In this document: positions 6,794 through 13,719 of the stretch, one piece after another
How the letters are laid out: every line of letters begins with the position of its first letter
Position numbering within the stretch: position 1 is the first letter of the stretch
NCBI GenBank assembly: GCA_964569015.1
Contig: CAZMSN010000043.1
Coordinates: forward strand, 1-15,710
DNA length: 15,710 nt
Direction: 5' to 3'
Source: CAYQEC01 sp964569015
GTDB lineage: Bacteria > Actinomycetota > Acidimicrobiia > Spongiisociales > UBA5794
Notes under the pieces: model-generated
What the model was told of the DNA's origin: nothing
Database searches by the model: none
Seen by the model: the letters and a program-made list of their open reading frames with translations, nothing else
Translations under genes and position numbers: made by a program

Positions 6794-6799
6794 TATCAT
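6794..6799 (+). promoter_or_regulatory. -10 element TATCAT, likely leaderless start for 6806
   Basis: TATCAT lies six bases before the ATG at 6806, so transcription would begin at the start codon. No Shine-Dalgarno sequence is present in that gap. The rest of the 158-bp divergent region (6648-6805) shows no further clear signal, apart from the minus-strand ribosome site next to 6647. Confidence 0.5.
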
Positions 6800-6805
6800 C
6801 GGCGA

Positions 6806-7396
6806 ATGGCTCCCGTTCACTACGACTCACAGACCGCCCTCGTCGTCGTCGACGTGCAGAACGATTTCGCCGATCCGGCGGGTTCGTTGTCGGTGGTCGG
6901 CGGTGCCGAGGTGGTGCCGGTGATCAACGCGGAGATCGTGCGCGCCAAGGAGGCCGGCGCCCACGTCGTGTACACCGCCGACTGGCATCCCGAGACGACG
7001 CCGCATTTCGCCAAGGACGGCGGCATCTGGCCGGTGCACTGTGTAGCCGAGACGTGGGGCGCCGAGTTCCATCCCGATTTGGTGGTCGATGGGCCGGTGG
7101 TGCGCAAGGGCTCGAACGGCGAGGACGGCTACTCGGGGTTCTCGATGGCCGATCCGGAGACGGGGGAGACCACGCCGACCGAGATGGCCGACCTGCTGCG
7201 CGGGTGGGGTGTCACCAAGGTGATCGTCTCCGGGCTCGCCACCGACTATTGCGTGAAGGCCACCGCCCTCGATGCCGTCGACGAGGGCTTCGACATGGCG
7301 GTGCTGCTGGACGCGGTACGGGCGGTCGACCTCACTCCCGGTGACGGCGAGCGTGCTCTCGCCGAGGTCGAGGAGGCGGGCGGCTCCCTCGTCTGA
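6806..7396 (+). CDS. pncA: Nicotinamidase / isochorismatase-family cysteine hydrolase
   Basis: This is a 196-residue cytoplasmic hydrolase of the isochorismatase superfamily, most like nicotinamidase (nicotinamide to nicotinate and ammonia, NAD salvage). The catalytic triad is visible as Asp16 in VVVDVQNDF, Lys101 in VVRKGSN and Cys149 in SGLATDYCVKATALDA. The metal site is Asp59-Trp-His61 with His67 in TADWHPETTPHFA, a nicotinamidase feature lacking in plain isochorismatases. Length is usual for PncA. It has no ribosome site and appears leaderless, with TATCAT six bases upstream. It ends seven bases before the end of the opposing importer operon. The amide-hydrolysing role fits the amide/urea-type importer next door, but a shared pathway is inference. 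Other amides as substrate cannot be excluded. Confidence 0.9.
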   Translation: MAPVHYDSQTALVVVDVQNDFADPAGSLSVVGGAEVVPVINAEIVRAKEAGAHVVYTADWHPETTPHFAKDGGIWPVHCVAETWGAEFHPDLVVDGPVVRKGSNGEDGYSGFSMADPETGETTPTEMADLLRGWGVTKVIVSGLATDYCVKATALDAVDEGFDMAVLLDAVRAVDLTPGDGERALAEVEEAGGSLV

Positions 7397-7403
7397 GCAC
7401 GTT

Positions 7404-8306
7404 CTACTCGATCGATACCGCTCGCCGCTCCCGATGCTCTGCGATCAGCTGCGTGAGGATCGGTCGCACCCGCACCCCTCCGACGGCGATCACCAGTACC
7501 ACGATCTGGGCGATCACCGTCGAGATCACGAACTGGAGGATCGCCAGCGATCCGCCCAGCACCACTGCTGCGATCACCAGGCCGCGTAGCGATGCCTTTC
7601 CCCCCAGGATCACCACCAAGAACGAGTTGACCAGGAACAGCAGGCCGTACTGCGGGTCCAGTGTGTTGAGGGGAGCGAGCACCGACCCGGCGAGGCCGGC
7701 GATGCCGGCGCCGATGGCGAACAGCCATGCCCTCACGGCGGCGGTGCTCACGCCGCTGGTCTCGGCGAGAGTGGCATTGCGTACCGTCGCTTGCGCCTCA
7801 AGCCCGAATCTCGTCTTCGAGAACAGCGTTGCCACCAAGGCGACGACCGCCACCGCGATTGCGACGACGATCAGACGCCACCACGGCACGTTGAGTCCGG
7901 CGATGGTGAAAGAGCCGCCGATGGGATCGGGCACGAGGCGAGGGTTGGCCGAGTAGATGAGCTGTACCGTCTGGCGGATGATGACCGCCAGCCCAAACGT
8001 CGCCAGCAGCGAGTCGAGGGGCCGGTCGTAGAGGAAGCGCAGGACGCCACGCTCGATGACGAGGCCGACCAGGGCGGCCACCAGGGGTCCCAGGACCATC
8101 CCGAGCACGACACTGCCCGTCGTGTCGTGCACCTGGTATGTGGTGTAGGCGCCGATGAGGAGGAACTCGCCGTGGGCGAGGTTCACCACGTCGAGCAGGC
8201 CGAAGGTGAAGTGGAGCCCGACGGCGACGAGGACGAAGACGGCGATCAGGGCGACGACGTTGAATGAGTCGGTGGGGAGGAATCCGAGGGCAGCGGAGAA
8301 GGTCAC
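7404..8306 (-). CDS. HAAT-family ABC importer permease, LivH/UrtB-like
   Basis: This is a 300-residue integral membrane permease with about eight helices. The family stretch GLLDVVNLAHGEFLLIGAYTTY lies at residues 36-57. A cytoplasmic coupling loop containing RNATLAETSGVSTAAVRAW precedes a helix IGAGIAGLAGSVLAP. It pairs with the LivM/UrtC-type permease and the two ATPases to form one importer in the cytoplasmic membrane. It is last in the operon; its GTG start (8306) overlaps the upstream ATPase stop as GTGA. In most urt operons the B permease comes second, so its terminal place is unusual. Substrate cannot be read from the permease alone; the branched-chain amino acid label is the generic alternative. 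Confidence 0.9.
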   Translation of the reverse strand: MTFSAALGFLPTDSFNVVALIAVFVLVAVGLHFTFGLLDVVNLAHGEFLLIGAYTTYQVHDTTGSVVLGMVLGPLVAALVGLVIERGVLRFLYDRPLDSLLATFGLAVIIRQTVQLIYSANPRLVPDPIGGSFTIAGLNVPWWRLIVVAIAVAVVALVATLFSKTRFGLEAQATVRNATLAETSGVSTAAVRAWLFAIGAGIAGLAGSVLAPLNTLDPQYGLLFLVNSFLVVILGGKASLRGLVIAAVVLGGSLAILQFVISTVIAQIVVLVIAVGGVRVRPILTQLIAEHRERRAVSIE

Positions 8307-8995
8307 AGCGCCAGCCTCTGCTCGAGGATGCCACGATCGTGCAGATCGGCGATATCACCGCTCTCGACGATGCTGCCGTGCTCGATCACATGCGCCTGTG
8401 AGCCCAGGGCGATGGCGGTGTCGATGTTCTGCTCGACCAGCACGACTGCGGTGCGTGCTGCGATGCGGGCGATCGCGGCCACGAGCTGCTCGACGATGAG
8501 AGGTCCCACCCCTTCGGTGGGCTCGTCCATCAACACGACGCGGGGACGCACCACCAGTGCCTGAGCGATGCCGAGCATCTTCCTCTCTCCGCCCGAGAGA
8601 GTCTGCGCCGGCTGGTCGAGCCGTTCGCCCAGGATCGGGAAGAGACCGGCTGCAGCCGAGATCCCCTCGTCGACGTCGGCGGCGCCGAGCGCGATCTCGA
8701 GGTGCTGGCGCACCGTGAGGCTGGCGAACACCGCGTCCTCCTGAGGGACCCATGCCATGCCGGCGGCGTGGATGCGGTGGCCCGGCCAGTTCGTGATGTC
8801 TCGATCGCCGAGATGGACGCTGCCCTGGATCGGCAGGACCCCCATGAGGGCTCGCAGCAGCGTCGTCTTCCCGGATCCGTTGCGGCCCATCACGCACACG
8901 ACCGCGCCGGTGGGGACCTCGAAGGAGATGTCCCGCAGCACGATCGAGCTGTCGTAGCCGGTGTGCAGGCCCGCGACCGCCAGTTCGGCGCTCAA
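8303..8995 (-). CDS. ABC importer ATPase, LivF/UrtE-like
   Basis: This is a 230-residue ATPase. Walker A is GRNGSGKT (37-44), the Q-loop is VPQED, the signature LSGGE lies at 133-137, and Walker B is VVLMDEP (153-159). The switch position carries Gln (LVEQN), as is normal for LivF-type proteins. The GRNG form of Walker A and LMDEPTEGVGP recall UrtE. The frame is open far upstream, but the true start is judged to be TTG at 8995. It overlaps the previous gene's TGA as TTGA, has GGAGG five bases before it, and gives the usual family length. A longer version would run antisense-like through the 3' end of the neighbour. The following permease overlaps by four bases. Confidence 0.9.
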   Translation of the reverse strand: MSAELAVAGLHTGYDSSIVLRDISFEVPTGAVVCVMGRNGSGKTTLLRALMGVLPIQGSVHLGDRDITNWPGHRIHAAGMAWVPQEDAVFASLTVRQHLEIALGAADVDEGISAAAGLFPILGERLDQPAQTLSGGERKMLGIAQALVVRPRVVLMDEPTEGVGPLIVEQLVAAIARIAARTAVVLVEQNIDTAIALGSQAHVIEHGSIVESGDIADLHDRGILEQRLAL

Positions 8996-9720
8996 TGCAG
9001 CCTCCCCAGGTAGGCGGCCTGGACCTCGGGGTTGGCTTGGACTTCCTCGATCGTGCCGTCGGCGAGGATCGCGCCTCGGTGCATGACGGTGACCTCGTCG
9101 CTCACCAGCTCGATGAACTCGATGTTGTGCTCGACCACGATCGTGGCTTCGACGGCGCCGGACTCCTGGAGCTGCCGCAGGAGCGCGGCGGTGTGGCGGG
9201 ACTCGGGTCGTGTCATCCCCGAGGTCGGCTCGTCGAGGAGGAGGAGTCGTGGCTGGGTGAGGAGCACCATGCCGATCTCGAGCCACTGCTGGTCGCCATG
9301 GCTCAGGTGGCCGGCCCGTTTCCGGCGGGATGGCTCGAGTTCGATGAGCCCGAGCACGCGCTCCACCTCATCGGTGGCGCCGCCATTCCGAGAGGTAAGC
9401 CGCTTTGGAAGCGCCCCCAAACGGAGGTTCTCCTCCACGGTGAGGCTCTCGAAGACGCTGGGGGTCTGGAGGGCCAATCCCATGCCGAGTCGGGCGCGGG
9501 CGGAAGCCGGCATGCCGGCGACGTCGGTCTCCCCGAAGTGGATCGATCCCCGGTCGGGGTGGAGCCGCCCGAAGATCAGGTTCAGCAGGGTGCTCTTTCC
9601 GGCGCCGTTGGATCCGATCAGGCCGCGCAGCTCGCCGGATTCGAGCCGGAGCGATACGTCGTCGACTGCCACCAGGCCCCCGAAGCTTTTGGTGACGCCG
9701 TCGACGGCGAGCACGGTCAT
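8992..9720 (-). CDS. ABC importer ATPase, LivG/UrtD-like
   Basis: This is a 242-residue ATPase. Walker A is GSNGAGKST (36-44), the Q-loop lies at Gln85 in LALQTPSVFESLTVEENL, Walker B is RLLLLDEP, and the switch His is 198 in VVEHN. The signature is LSHGDQQWLEIGM (139-151). An LSHG signature followed by QWLEIGM and LDEPxxGMT is typical of urea-importer UrtD, rather than LivG (LSGGQ/LSYG). The ATG at 9720 overlaps the permease stop as ATGA, so a longer upstream frame is rejected. It energises the importer with the UrtE-like partner; the two ATPases form a heterodimer on the cytoplasmic face. Confidence 0.92.
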   Translation of the reverse strand: MTVLAVDGVTKSFGGLVAVDDVSLRLESGELRGLIGSNGAGKSTLLNLIFGRLHPDRGSIHFGETDVAGMPASARARLGMGLALQTPSVFESLTVEENLRLGALPKRLTSRNGGATDEVERVLGLIELEPSRRKRAGHLSHGDQQWLEIGMVLLTQPRLLLLDEPTSGMTRPESRHTAALLRQLQESGAVEATIVVEHNIEFIELVSDEVTVMHRGAILADGTIEEVQANPEVQAAYLGRLH

Positions 9721-10733
9721 TGCTCCGACTCCCGGCTGAGGAACCCGAACAGGCCGGACGGGAGCAGGGTGATCACCAGCACCAGGATGACGCCGACGAC
9801 CACGAGCCACGTGTCGAGCAGAGTCCCCGACAGGCTGGCGGTGAGGTAGGGGAGCAGGAGCGCGCCGACGACGGGGCCGAGCAGGGTTCCTCGCCCGCCG
9901 AGCACCACCCACAGCAGCACGAGGGTGGAACTCCCCACCCCGACCGCGCTCGGGGAGACGATGCCCTCGTGGACATGGAACAGCGCCCCGGCCAATCCCG
10001 CCAGCGCTCCCGAGACCACGAAGGCACGGCGCTTCACTCGGGCGACGTCGTAGCCGAGCAGGTCGATCCGGTCCTCGTTGTCGCGGATCCCGCGAAGCAC
10101 GAGGCCCGATCGTGACCGGATGAACCGCCGCACGCCGAGATACACGGCGACCAGCAGCAGGCCGGTCAACGCGTAGAACCCGTAGCTACGGTGGAGTGAG
10201 ATGAGGCCGGGGATGCCGAGGTGGGTCTGCATGAGGATCCCGTTCCGGCCTCCGGTGACGGATCCGCCGGCGTTGGTGAGCCGTTCGGCGAGCACGGCGA
10301 CCGCCAGGGTCACCACCGCGAACTCGACTCCCCGCAGTGCTTGGCGCCCGGAGAACACGAAGTACGCCATGGCGAGCGCCAGCAGGGCGGCGGCCGTCAC
10401 CGCCATCGGCAATGCCACCCAGAACGGGACCGGGAGGAACCAGCCGCTACGGGTGGTGAGCATGGCGACGAGGTAGCCGCCACCTCCGAAGAAGGCGGCG
10501 TGACCGAAGGTGAACATGCCGCCATAGCCCCAGACGAGGTCGACCGAGATGGCGAAGATGGCGAACAGGAAGTAGCGGCCGAATCGGTCGATGAGGAAGG
10601 TATCGCTGGTGACGAGGGGGAGGGCGACGAGCATCGCCAAGACGGCGATCTCTGCGATCCGGCGGGTGTGCCTGCCGGGTGACCCGGGCGGCCGGCGGAG
10701 CCGGCCCGATGTCAGCTCTGCTAGGGGTTGCAC
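9717..10733 (-). CDS. HAAT-family ABC importer permease, LivM/UrtC-like
   Basis: This is a 338-residue permease with a basic, Pro/Arg-rich N-terminus (1-25) and about ten helices. Diagnostic stretches are VDLVWGYGGMFTFGHAAFF (64-82), TGGRNGI (160-166), the cytoplasmic GIRDNEDRIDLLGYD (215-229), and EGIVSPSAVGVGSS followed by VLGGRGTLLGPVVGALL. The phrase D-L-x-W-G-Y-x-G and the LGGRGTLLG loop resemble UrtC more than LivM. The GTG at 10733 overlaps the end of the binding-protein gene by 13 bases, with AGGA close before it. Its end overlaps the next ATPase by four. Tight coupling indicates one transcript. Confidence 0.9.
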   Translation of the reverse strand: MQPLAELTSGRLRRPPGSPGRHTRRIAEIAVLAMLVALPLVTSDTFLIDRFGRYFLFAIFAISVDLVWGYGGMFTFGHAAFFGGGGYLVAMLTTRSGWFLPVPFWVALPMAVTAAALLALAMAYFVFSGRQALRGVEFAVVTLAVAVLAERLTNAGGSVTGGRNGILMQTHLGIPGLISLHRSYGFYALTGLLLVAVYLGVRRFIRSRSGLVLRGIRDNEDRIDLLGYDVARVKRRAFVVSGALAGLAGALFHVHEGIVSPSAVGVGSSTLVLLWVVLGGRGTLLGPVVGALLLPYLTASLSGTLLDTWLVVVGVILVLVITLLPSGLFGFLSRESEQ

Positions 10734-11881
10734 GCTTCCTCGGGGTCCTGATCGGGGAAGCTGTCGACGAGCACGTACTCCCCGTTCTGGGCTTGCACCA
10801 GATTGATCGTCTGGCGGAGATGATGGGAGGCAGTCATCGTGACCGGCCCGGTTGGCCCGTCGAAAGTGAGGCCGACGAGAGCCTCGGCCACCGCCGCAGG
10901 CTCAGTGGAACCCGCTTCCTCGACCGCCATCTTGTAGAGGTACACGGCGTCGTAGGCGCCGACGCCTTCTCCGCCCGATGGGATCTCGCCTGCTCCGTAC
11001 TTGGCGGCGAAGGCATCGAGGAACGGCTGCACGCCGTCGCCGTCGGCAACGGTGAAGAACGGCAGGGCCGTGTAGTCGCCTTCGGCGAGGTCGGCGGTAC
11101 CGGCGAAGTCAGGGTCGCCAAGGAAGATCGTGCCGATGCCGACGCTATCGAGGAGGCCGGCGTCGTCGAGGGCCTTGAGTGCGGCGCCCCACACCGCCGG
11201 GTACAGGGCGAAGATGTAGTCGGGTTGGGTGTCGCGAACCTGGCGCACCAGCTCGGTGAAGTCCTCGGCGACGAGCGGCAGGTACAGCTCGGAAACCACC
11301 GTGCCGCCGTTTTCCTCGATGATCGGCTTTGCGATCTCGAAGCTGCGGTGAGGCCACACGTAGTCGGCTCCGAAGAGCATGGCGTTGGGCCCGTACTCGG
11401 CCTGGAGGATCGGGATGAGAGGCCGGATCTGCTGGGCGGGCACGGCTCCGAACGAGAAGTACAGCTCGTCGCACTTCCCGCCCTCGTAGGTCTCGGTGTA
11501 GAAGAGCAGGGTGTCGCCGTCTTCGACGACGGTCTGGAAGGCGGCGTCGTTGGCGTCGGATCCGATCGGGCCCATGACGACGTCGACCCGGTCGCTCTCG
11601 ACGAGCTTGCGGGCCTTGTCGACGGTGACGGTGACGTCGGACTGGATGTCCTCGACAACCACCTCGACGGTGCGGCCGTCGATGCCGCCGGCGGCGTTGA
11701 TTTCGTCGACCGCGAGTTGGGCGCTGCGCGACAGGCTGGTGCCATAGGTGGTGAAGGCGCCGGTGAGGTCGGCGATGATCCCGATCTTGATGGGCTCGGC
11801 GTCGCCGCCGTCGTCACCGCCGCAGGCACCGGCCAGGAGGGCGAGGGCGACGGCGATCGTGAGTACGTGGCGTTTCTTCAT
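10721..11881 (-). CDS. Substrate-binding lipoprotein, UrtA/AmiC-like (amide/urea type)
   Basis: This is a 386-residue lipoprotein. It has the signal MKKRHVLTIAVALALLAGAC with the lipobox Cys at 20, then a short Gly/Asp linker and a type I periplasmic-binding fold (IKIGIIADLTGAFTTYG, INAAGGIDGR, DVVMGPIGS). LLFYTETYEG (125-134), FGAVPAQQIRP, GADYVWPHRS (171-180) and the following SELYLPL match the pattern of UrtA and AmiC proteins, which bind urea or short amides. Branched-chain amino acid receptors lack the GADYVWP-type segment. Two further cysteines (137 and 384) could form a disulfide. It is the first gene of the importer operon, with an AGAGG ribosome site six bases before the ATG. Urea, amide or a related polar ligand is inferred; a generic amino acid receptor is the alternative. 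Confidence 0.9.
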   Translation of the reverse strand: MKKRHVLTIAVALALLAGACGGDDGGDAEPIKIGIIADLTGAFTTYGTSLSRSAQLAVDEINAAGGIDGRTVEVVVEDIQSDVTVTVDKARKLVESDRVDVVMGPIGSDANDAAFQTVVEDGDTLLFYTETYEGGKCDELYFSFGAVPAQQIRPLIPILQAEYGPNAMLFGADYVWPHRSFEIAKPIIEENGGTVVSELYLPLVAEDFTELVRQVRDTQPDYIFALYPAVWGAALKALDDAGLLDSVGIGTIFLGDPDFAGTADLAEGDYTALPFFTVADGDGVQPFLDAFAAKYGAGEIPSGGEGVGAYDAVYLYKMAVEEAGSTEPAAVAEALVGLTFDGPTGPVTMTASHHLRQTINLVQAQNGEYVLVDSFPDQDPEEACNP

Positions 11882-12049
11882 CTCGACCTCTCGTGGACGC
11901 TGGCAACGGCTATGAGACCGACACCCGGATTCGGCGAAAGGTTACGCCACTTCGGGTATGGCCGATTCTTCTGTGCTCGGGAAGGGGGTAATACATGCGA
12001 GAGCCCCGGGCTCGGGGGGGCCGTGCGGGGCTCTCTGGGGCTCAGGCCC
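11882..12049 (-). promoter_or_regulatory. Leader and promoter region of the importer operon
   Basis: This lies between the nitroreductase gene and the importer operon. A possible minus-strand -10, TATTAC (complement of 11988-11993), would give a leader of about 100 bases. Within the leader, GGCG and CGCC flank TAACCTTT (complement of about 11933-11948), a small hairpin. No convincing GlnR, AmtR or riboswitch consensus could be fitted. Tandem hairpins lie just upstream and are listed separately. Confidence 0.3.
11999..12035. repeat. Nine-base-pair perfect hairpin upstream of importer operon
   Basis: GAGAGCCCC (11999-12007) and GGGGCTCTC (12027-12035) form a perfect 9-bp stem around a 19-base very GC-rich loop. 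On the minus strand it lies after the nitroreductase stop and before the possible TATTAC promoter. A second terminator or an attenuator are the likeliest readings. Confidence 0.45.
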
Positions 12050-12072
12050 GACGCCTCACGGTAGGAGGCGTC
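12050..12072 (-). terminator. Hairpin terminator after the nitroreductase gene
   Basis: GACGCCTC and GAGGCGTC form a perfect 8-bp stem with a 7-base loop. The stem begins inside the stop codon of the minus-strand nitroreductase gene. No T-run follows, but the position and stem strength suggest transcription ends here. Confidence 0.5.
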
Positions 12073-12604
12073 ACTTCTCACCGTGGCCCTTTTTGGGAAG
12101 CGGGCCTAGGGCCGAAGGTCCTGATCGGGACGACGTGGCGTCTCGCCGATCGCCCTTGGTCCCAGGGGGGACGAGAGGGTCTGGCCCGGCCGGGTGGAGC
12201 AGCACGATCGGGATCTCGCGGTTGGTGCGGCTCTGGTAGACCCGGTAGCCGGAGTAGGCGGCCTCCACTTCCGGCCATACCACCGATCGCACCTCCGGTG
12301 GGGCCGTTTCGGCGATCACTTCGTGGCGCTTGCCGAGGATCTGGACGGTGCAGCGCGGCTGGGCGAGCAGGTTCCGGTACCACTCGGGGTGATCGTCGCG
12401 GCCTCCCCACGATGCGATCACGATCAGATCGTCGCCGTGCCGCAGATACAGCAGCGGCACGGTGTGGCGGCGGCCCGTGTGACGCCCCACGGTGGTGAGC
12501 AGCAGCATGTCGTTGTCGACGAGGCGGCGCCCGATGCGGCCGTGGCTGGCACGGTAGAGCATCGTGTGCAGGGTGGAGAGTGCCTTGGCGGTCCGGTCGC
12601 GCAT
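12071..12604 (-). CDS. F420-dependent nitroreductase family (Ddn/DUF385), extended C-terminus
   Basis: This is a 177-residue protein of the deazaflavin-dependent nitroreductase family, a split-barrel fold using coenzyme F420. The core MLLLTTVGRHTGRRHTVPLL (33-52) and HPEWYRNLLAQP (72-83) form the family's F420-binding signature, and the domain closes with NREIPIVLLHPA near residue 139. That is where relatives normally end. Here about 38 more residues follow, Pro/Gly/Ser/Lys-rich and without predicted structure, and residues 143-155 are encoded by copy B of a 36-bp repeat. The ATG at 12604 gives the usual N-terminus. It lies 44 bases after the second exporter permease on the same strand, so it may be co-transcribed and work with export in detoxification. 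Substrate is unknown. Confidence 0.9.
   Translation of the reverse strand: MRDRTAKALSTLHTMLYRASHGRIGRRLVDNDMLLLTTVGRHTGRRHTVPLLYLRHGDDLIVIASWGGRDDHPEWYRNLLAQPRCTVQILGKRHEVIAETAPPEVRSVVWPEVEAAYSGYRVYQSRTNREIPIVLLHPAGPDPLVPPGTKGDRRDATSSRSGPSALGPLPKKGHGEK
12142..12177 (-). repeat. 36-bp dispersed repeat, copy B (inside nitroreductase 3' end)
   Basis: This matches 2422-2457 gaplessly at 29 of 36 positions, in the same orientation. Here it lies in the coding strand of the nitroreductase gene and encodes LVPPGTKGDRR. It sits directly after the point where the conserved domain ends, so the element seems to have replaced the original stop. Confidence 0.6.
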
Positions 12605-12648
12605 GGCCGCCAGGCTATCTCACCGTGGTTCTGCTCGATGCCGGCCGG

Positions 12649-13719
12649 TCAGGTGCTGATGGCGACCTTTCGCTGGAGGCGTCTCGCCATGATCAGCACC
12701 AGCGGTGCCAGCACCACGACGAAACCGAGGGAGATCGCCATTTCGCCCCACACATCGCTCAGCGTGGCGTCCCGCACTCCGAGATCGAAGATTGGTTGTA
12801 GGAAGTAGTACGTGGGCGACAGCTTGGGGATCCACTGCGGGAGGCTGGGCCAGATGTAGAAGATGACGGGGTAGAACAACAGGATGGCGCCGGCCTTGAC
12901 GGTGGCGAACAGCGCGTTGAGGTCCTTTGCCCACGTTCCCAGCATCACTCCCACCTCGGCCATCATGAGGGACGCGGTGACCAAGATGATGATGAGGGCC
13001 AGCGCATCACCGCCGAAGGCATCGTTGATGGCGAGGGTGATGACGCCGGTGAGGGTGGCGAGGATCACACCCACGCCGACCTTGGCGGCGAGCACCTCGT
13101 AGACCGTTGCAGGCGATACCAGCAGGGCGCTGATCGTGCCCCGCTGCTTCTCCTCGATCAGCGACGACGCCGGTACGAAGGCACCGGCGACGAACACCGC
13201 ATAGATCATCAGCATCGGCAGCAGCCGGCTGGCCATGGGGAGCTGGTCGGGGTCGCCGATGGTGACGACGTCGACCTCCACCGGGGCCGGGTCGCCGGCG
13301 ATCTGGCGCACCATGTCGATGGTGGCGACCGACAGGATGATCCGGTTCGATGCGAGGCTCTCGCCACCCACGAAGAACTGGAGCAGGGGCATCTCGCCGT
13401 TGCGCACCGCTTCGTCGAACCCGGACTGGAGCACGAGCCCGGCGTCGAGGTCGTTTGCCTCGACCATCTTGCGGAGTGTCGCCGCGTCCGACGGCTCGGT
13501 GACGTGGATGCCTTCGAGTTGCTGCGCCTGGGGAACGATGGAGGAGGCGCCCTCGTCGACGATTCCGAGCCGGGGGGTCGGCTCGAAGAGTGACCCGAAC
13601 ACGCCGTTGATGATGAACGTCAGGACAACGGGCAGGAGGATGGCGTAGAGGAAGATCGGCGAGCGCGGCCCCATCCGCAAGTCCTTGTGCATGATCCGCC
13701 AGGTGCGAGTGAGGTTCAC
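12649..13719 (-). CDS. ABC-2 type exporter permease (second permease)
   Basis: This is a 356-residue permease. One N-terminal helix (about 22-44) leads to an extracytoplasmic domain (about 45-165), then five or so helices. The cytoplasmic sequence EEKQRGTISALLVSPATVYEVLAAK (around residues 189-213) is the classic ABC-2 coupling motif. An open frame extends 20 codons upstream, but GTG at 13719 is chosen. It overlaps the previous stop as GTGA, has GGAGG four bases before it, and gives MNLTRTWRIMHKDLRMGPRSP, the usual amphipathic elbow helix. It is half of a likely heterodimeric export channel with the 13716-14822 product, driven by the 14819-15682 ATPase. Exported substrate is unknown; natA/natB-like sodium or drug export are family possibilities. 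Confidence 0.9.
   Translation of the reverse strand: MNLTRTWRIMHKDLRMGPRSPIFLYAILLPVVLTFIINGVFGSLFEPTPRLGIVDEGASSIVPQAQQLEGIHVTEPSDAATLRKMVEANDLDAGLVLQSGFDEAVRNGEMPLLQFFVGGESLASNRIILSVATIDMVRQIAGDPAPVEVDVVTIGDPDQLPMASRLLPMLMIYAVFVAGAFVPASSLIEEKQRGTISALLVSPATVYEVLAAKVGVGVILATLTGVITLAINDAFGGDALALIIILVTASLMMAEVGVMLGTWAKDLNALFATVKAGAILLFYPVIFYIWPSLPQWIPKLSPTYYFLQPIFDLGVRDATLSDVWGEMAISLGFVVVLAPLVLIMARRLQRKVAIST

Noticed and set aside
8996..9286. N-terminal extension of the UrtE-like ATPase
   Set aside because: The extra residues overlap the 3' end of the UrtD-like gene in another frame and are Arg/Pro-rich. The TTG at 8995 has a ribosome site and an operon-style overlap.
11925..11955. GlnR-type box before the amide/urea importer operon
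   Set aside because: A GTAAC half-site is present, but the second half does not fit the consensus at the right spacing.
10679..12064. Long plus-strand open frame opposite the binding-protein gene (and a similar one at 4086-5009)
   Set aside because: It runs antisense to well-supported genes with clear motifs. Such open frames arise from third-position GC bias, and the translated sequence has no recognisable domain.
12108..12122. DosR/DevR-like box (AGGGCCGAAGGTCCT)
   Set aside because: It is an imperfect palindrome inside the nitroreductase coding tail, far from any start codon. The GC-rich core is easy to find by chance here.
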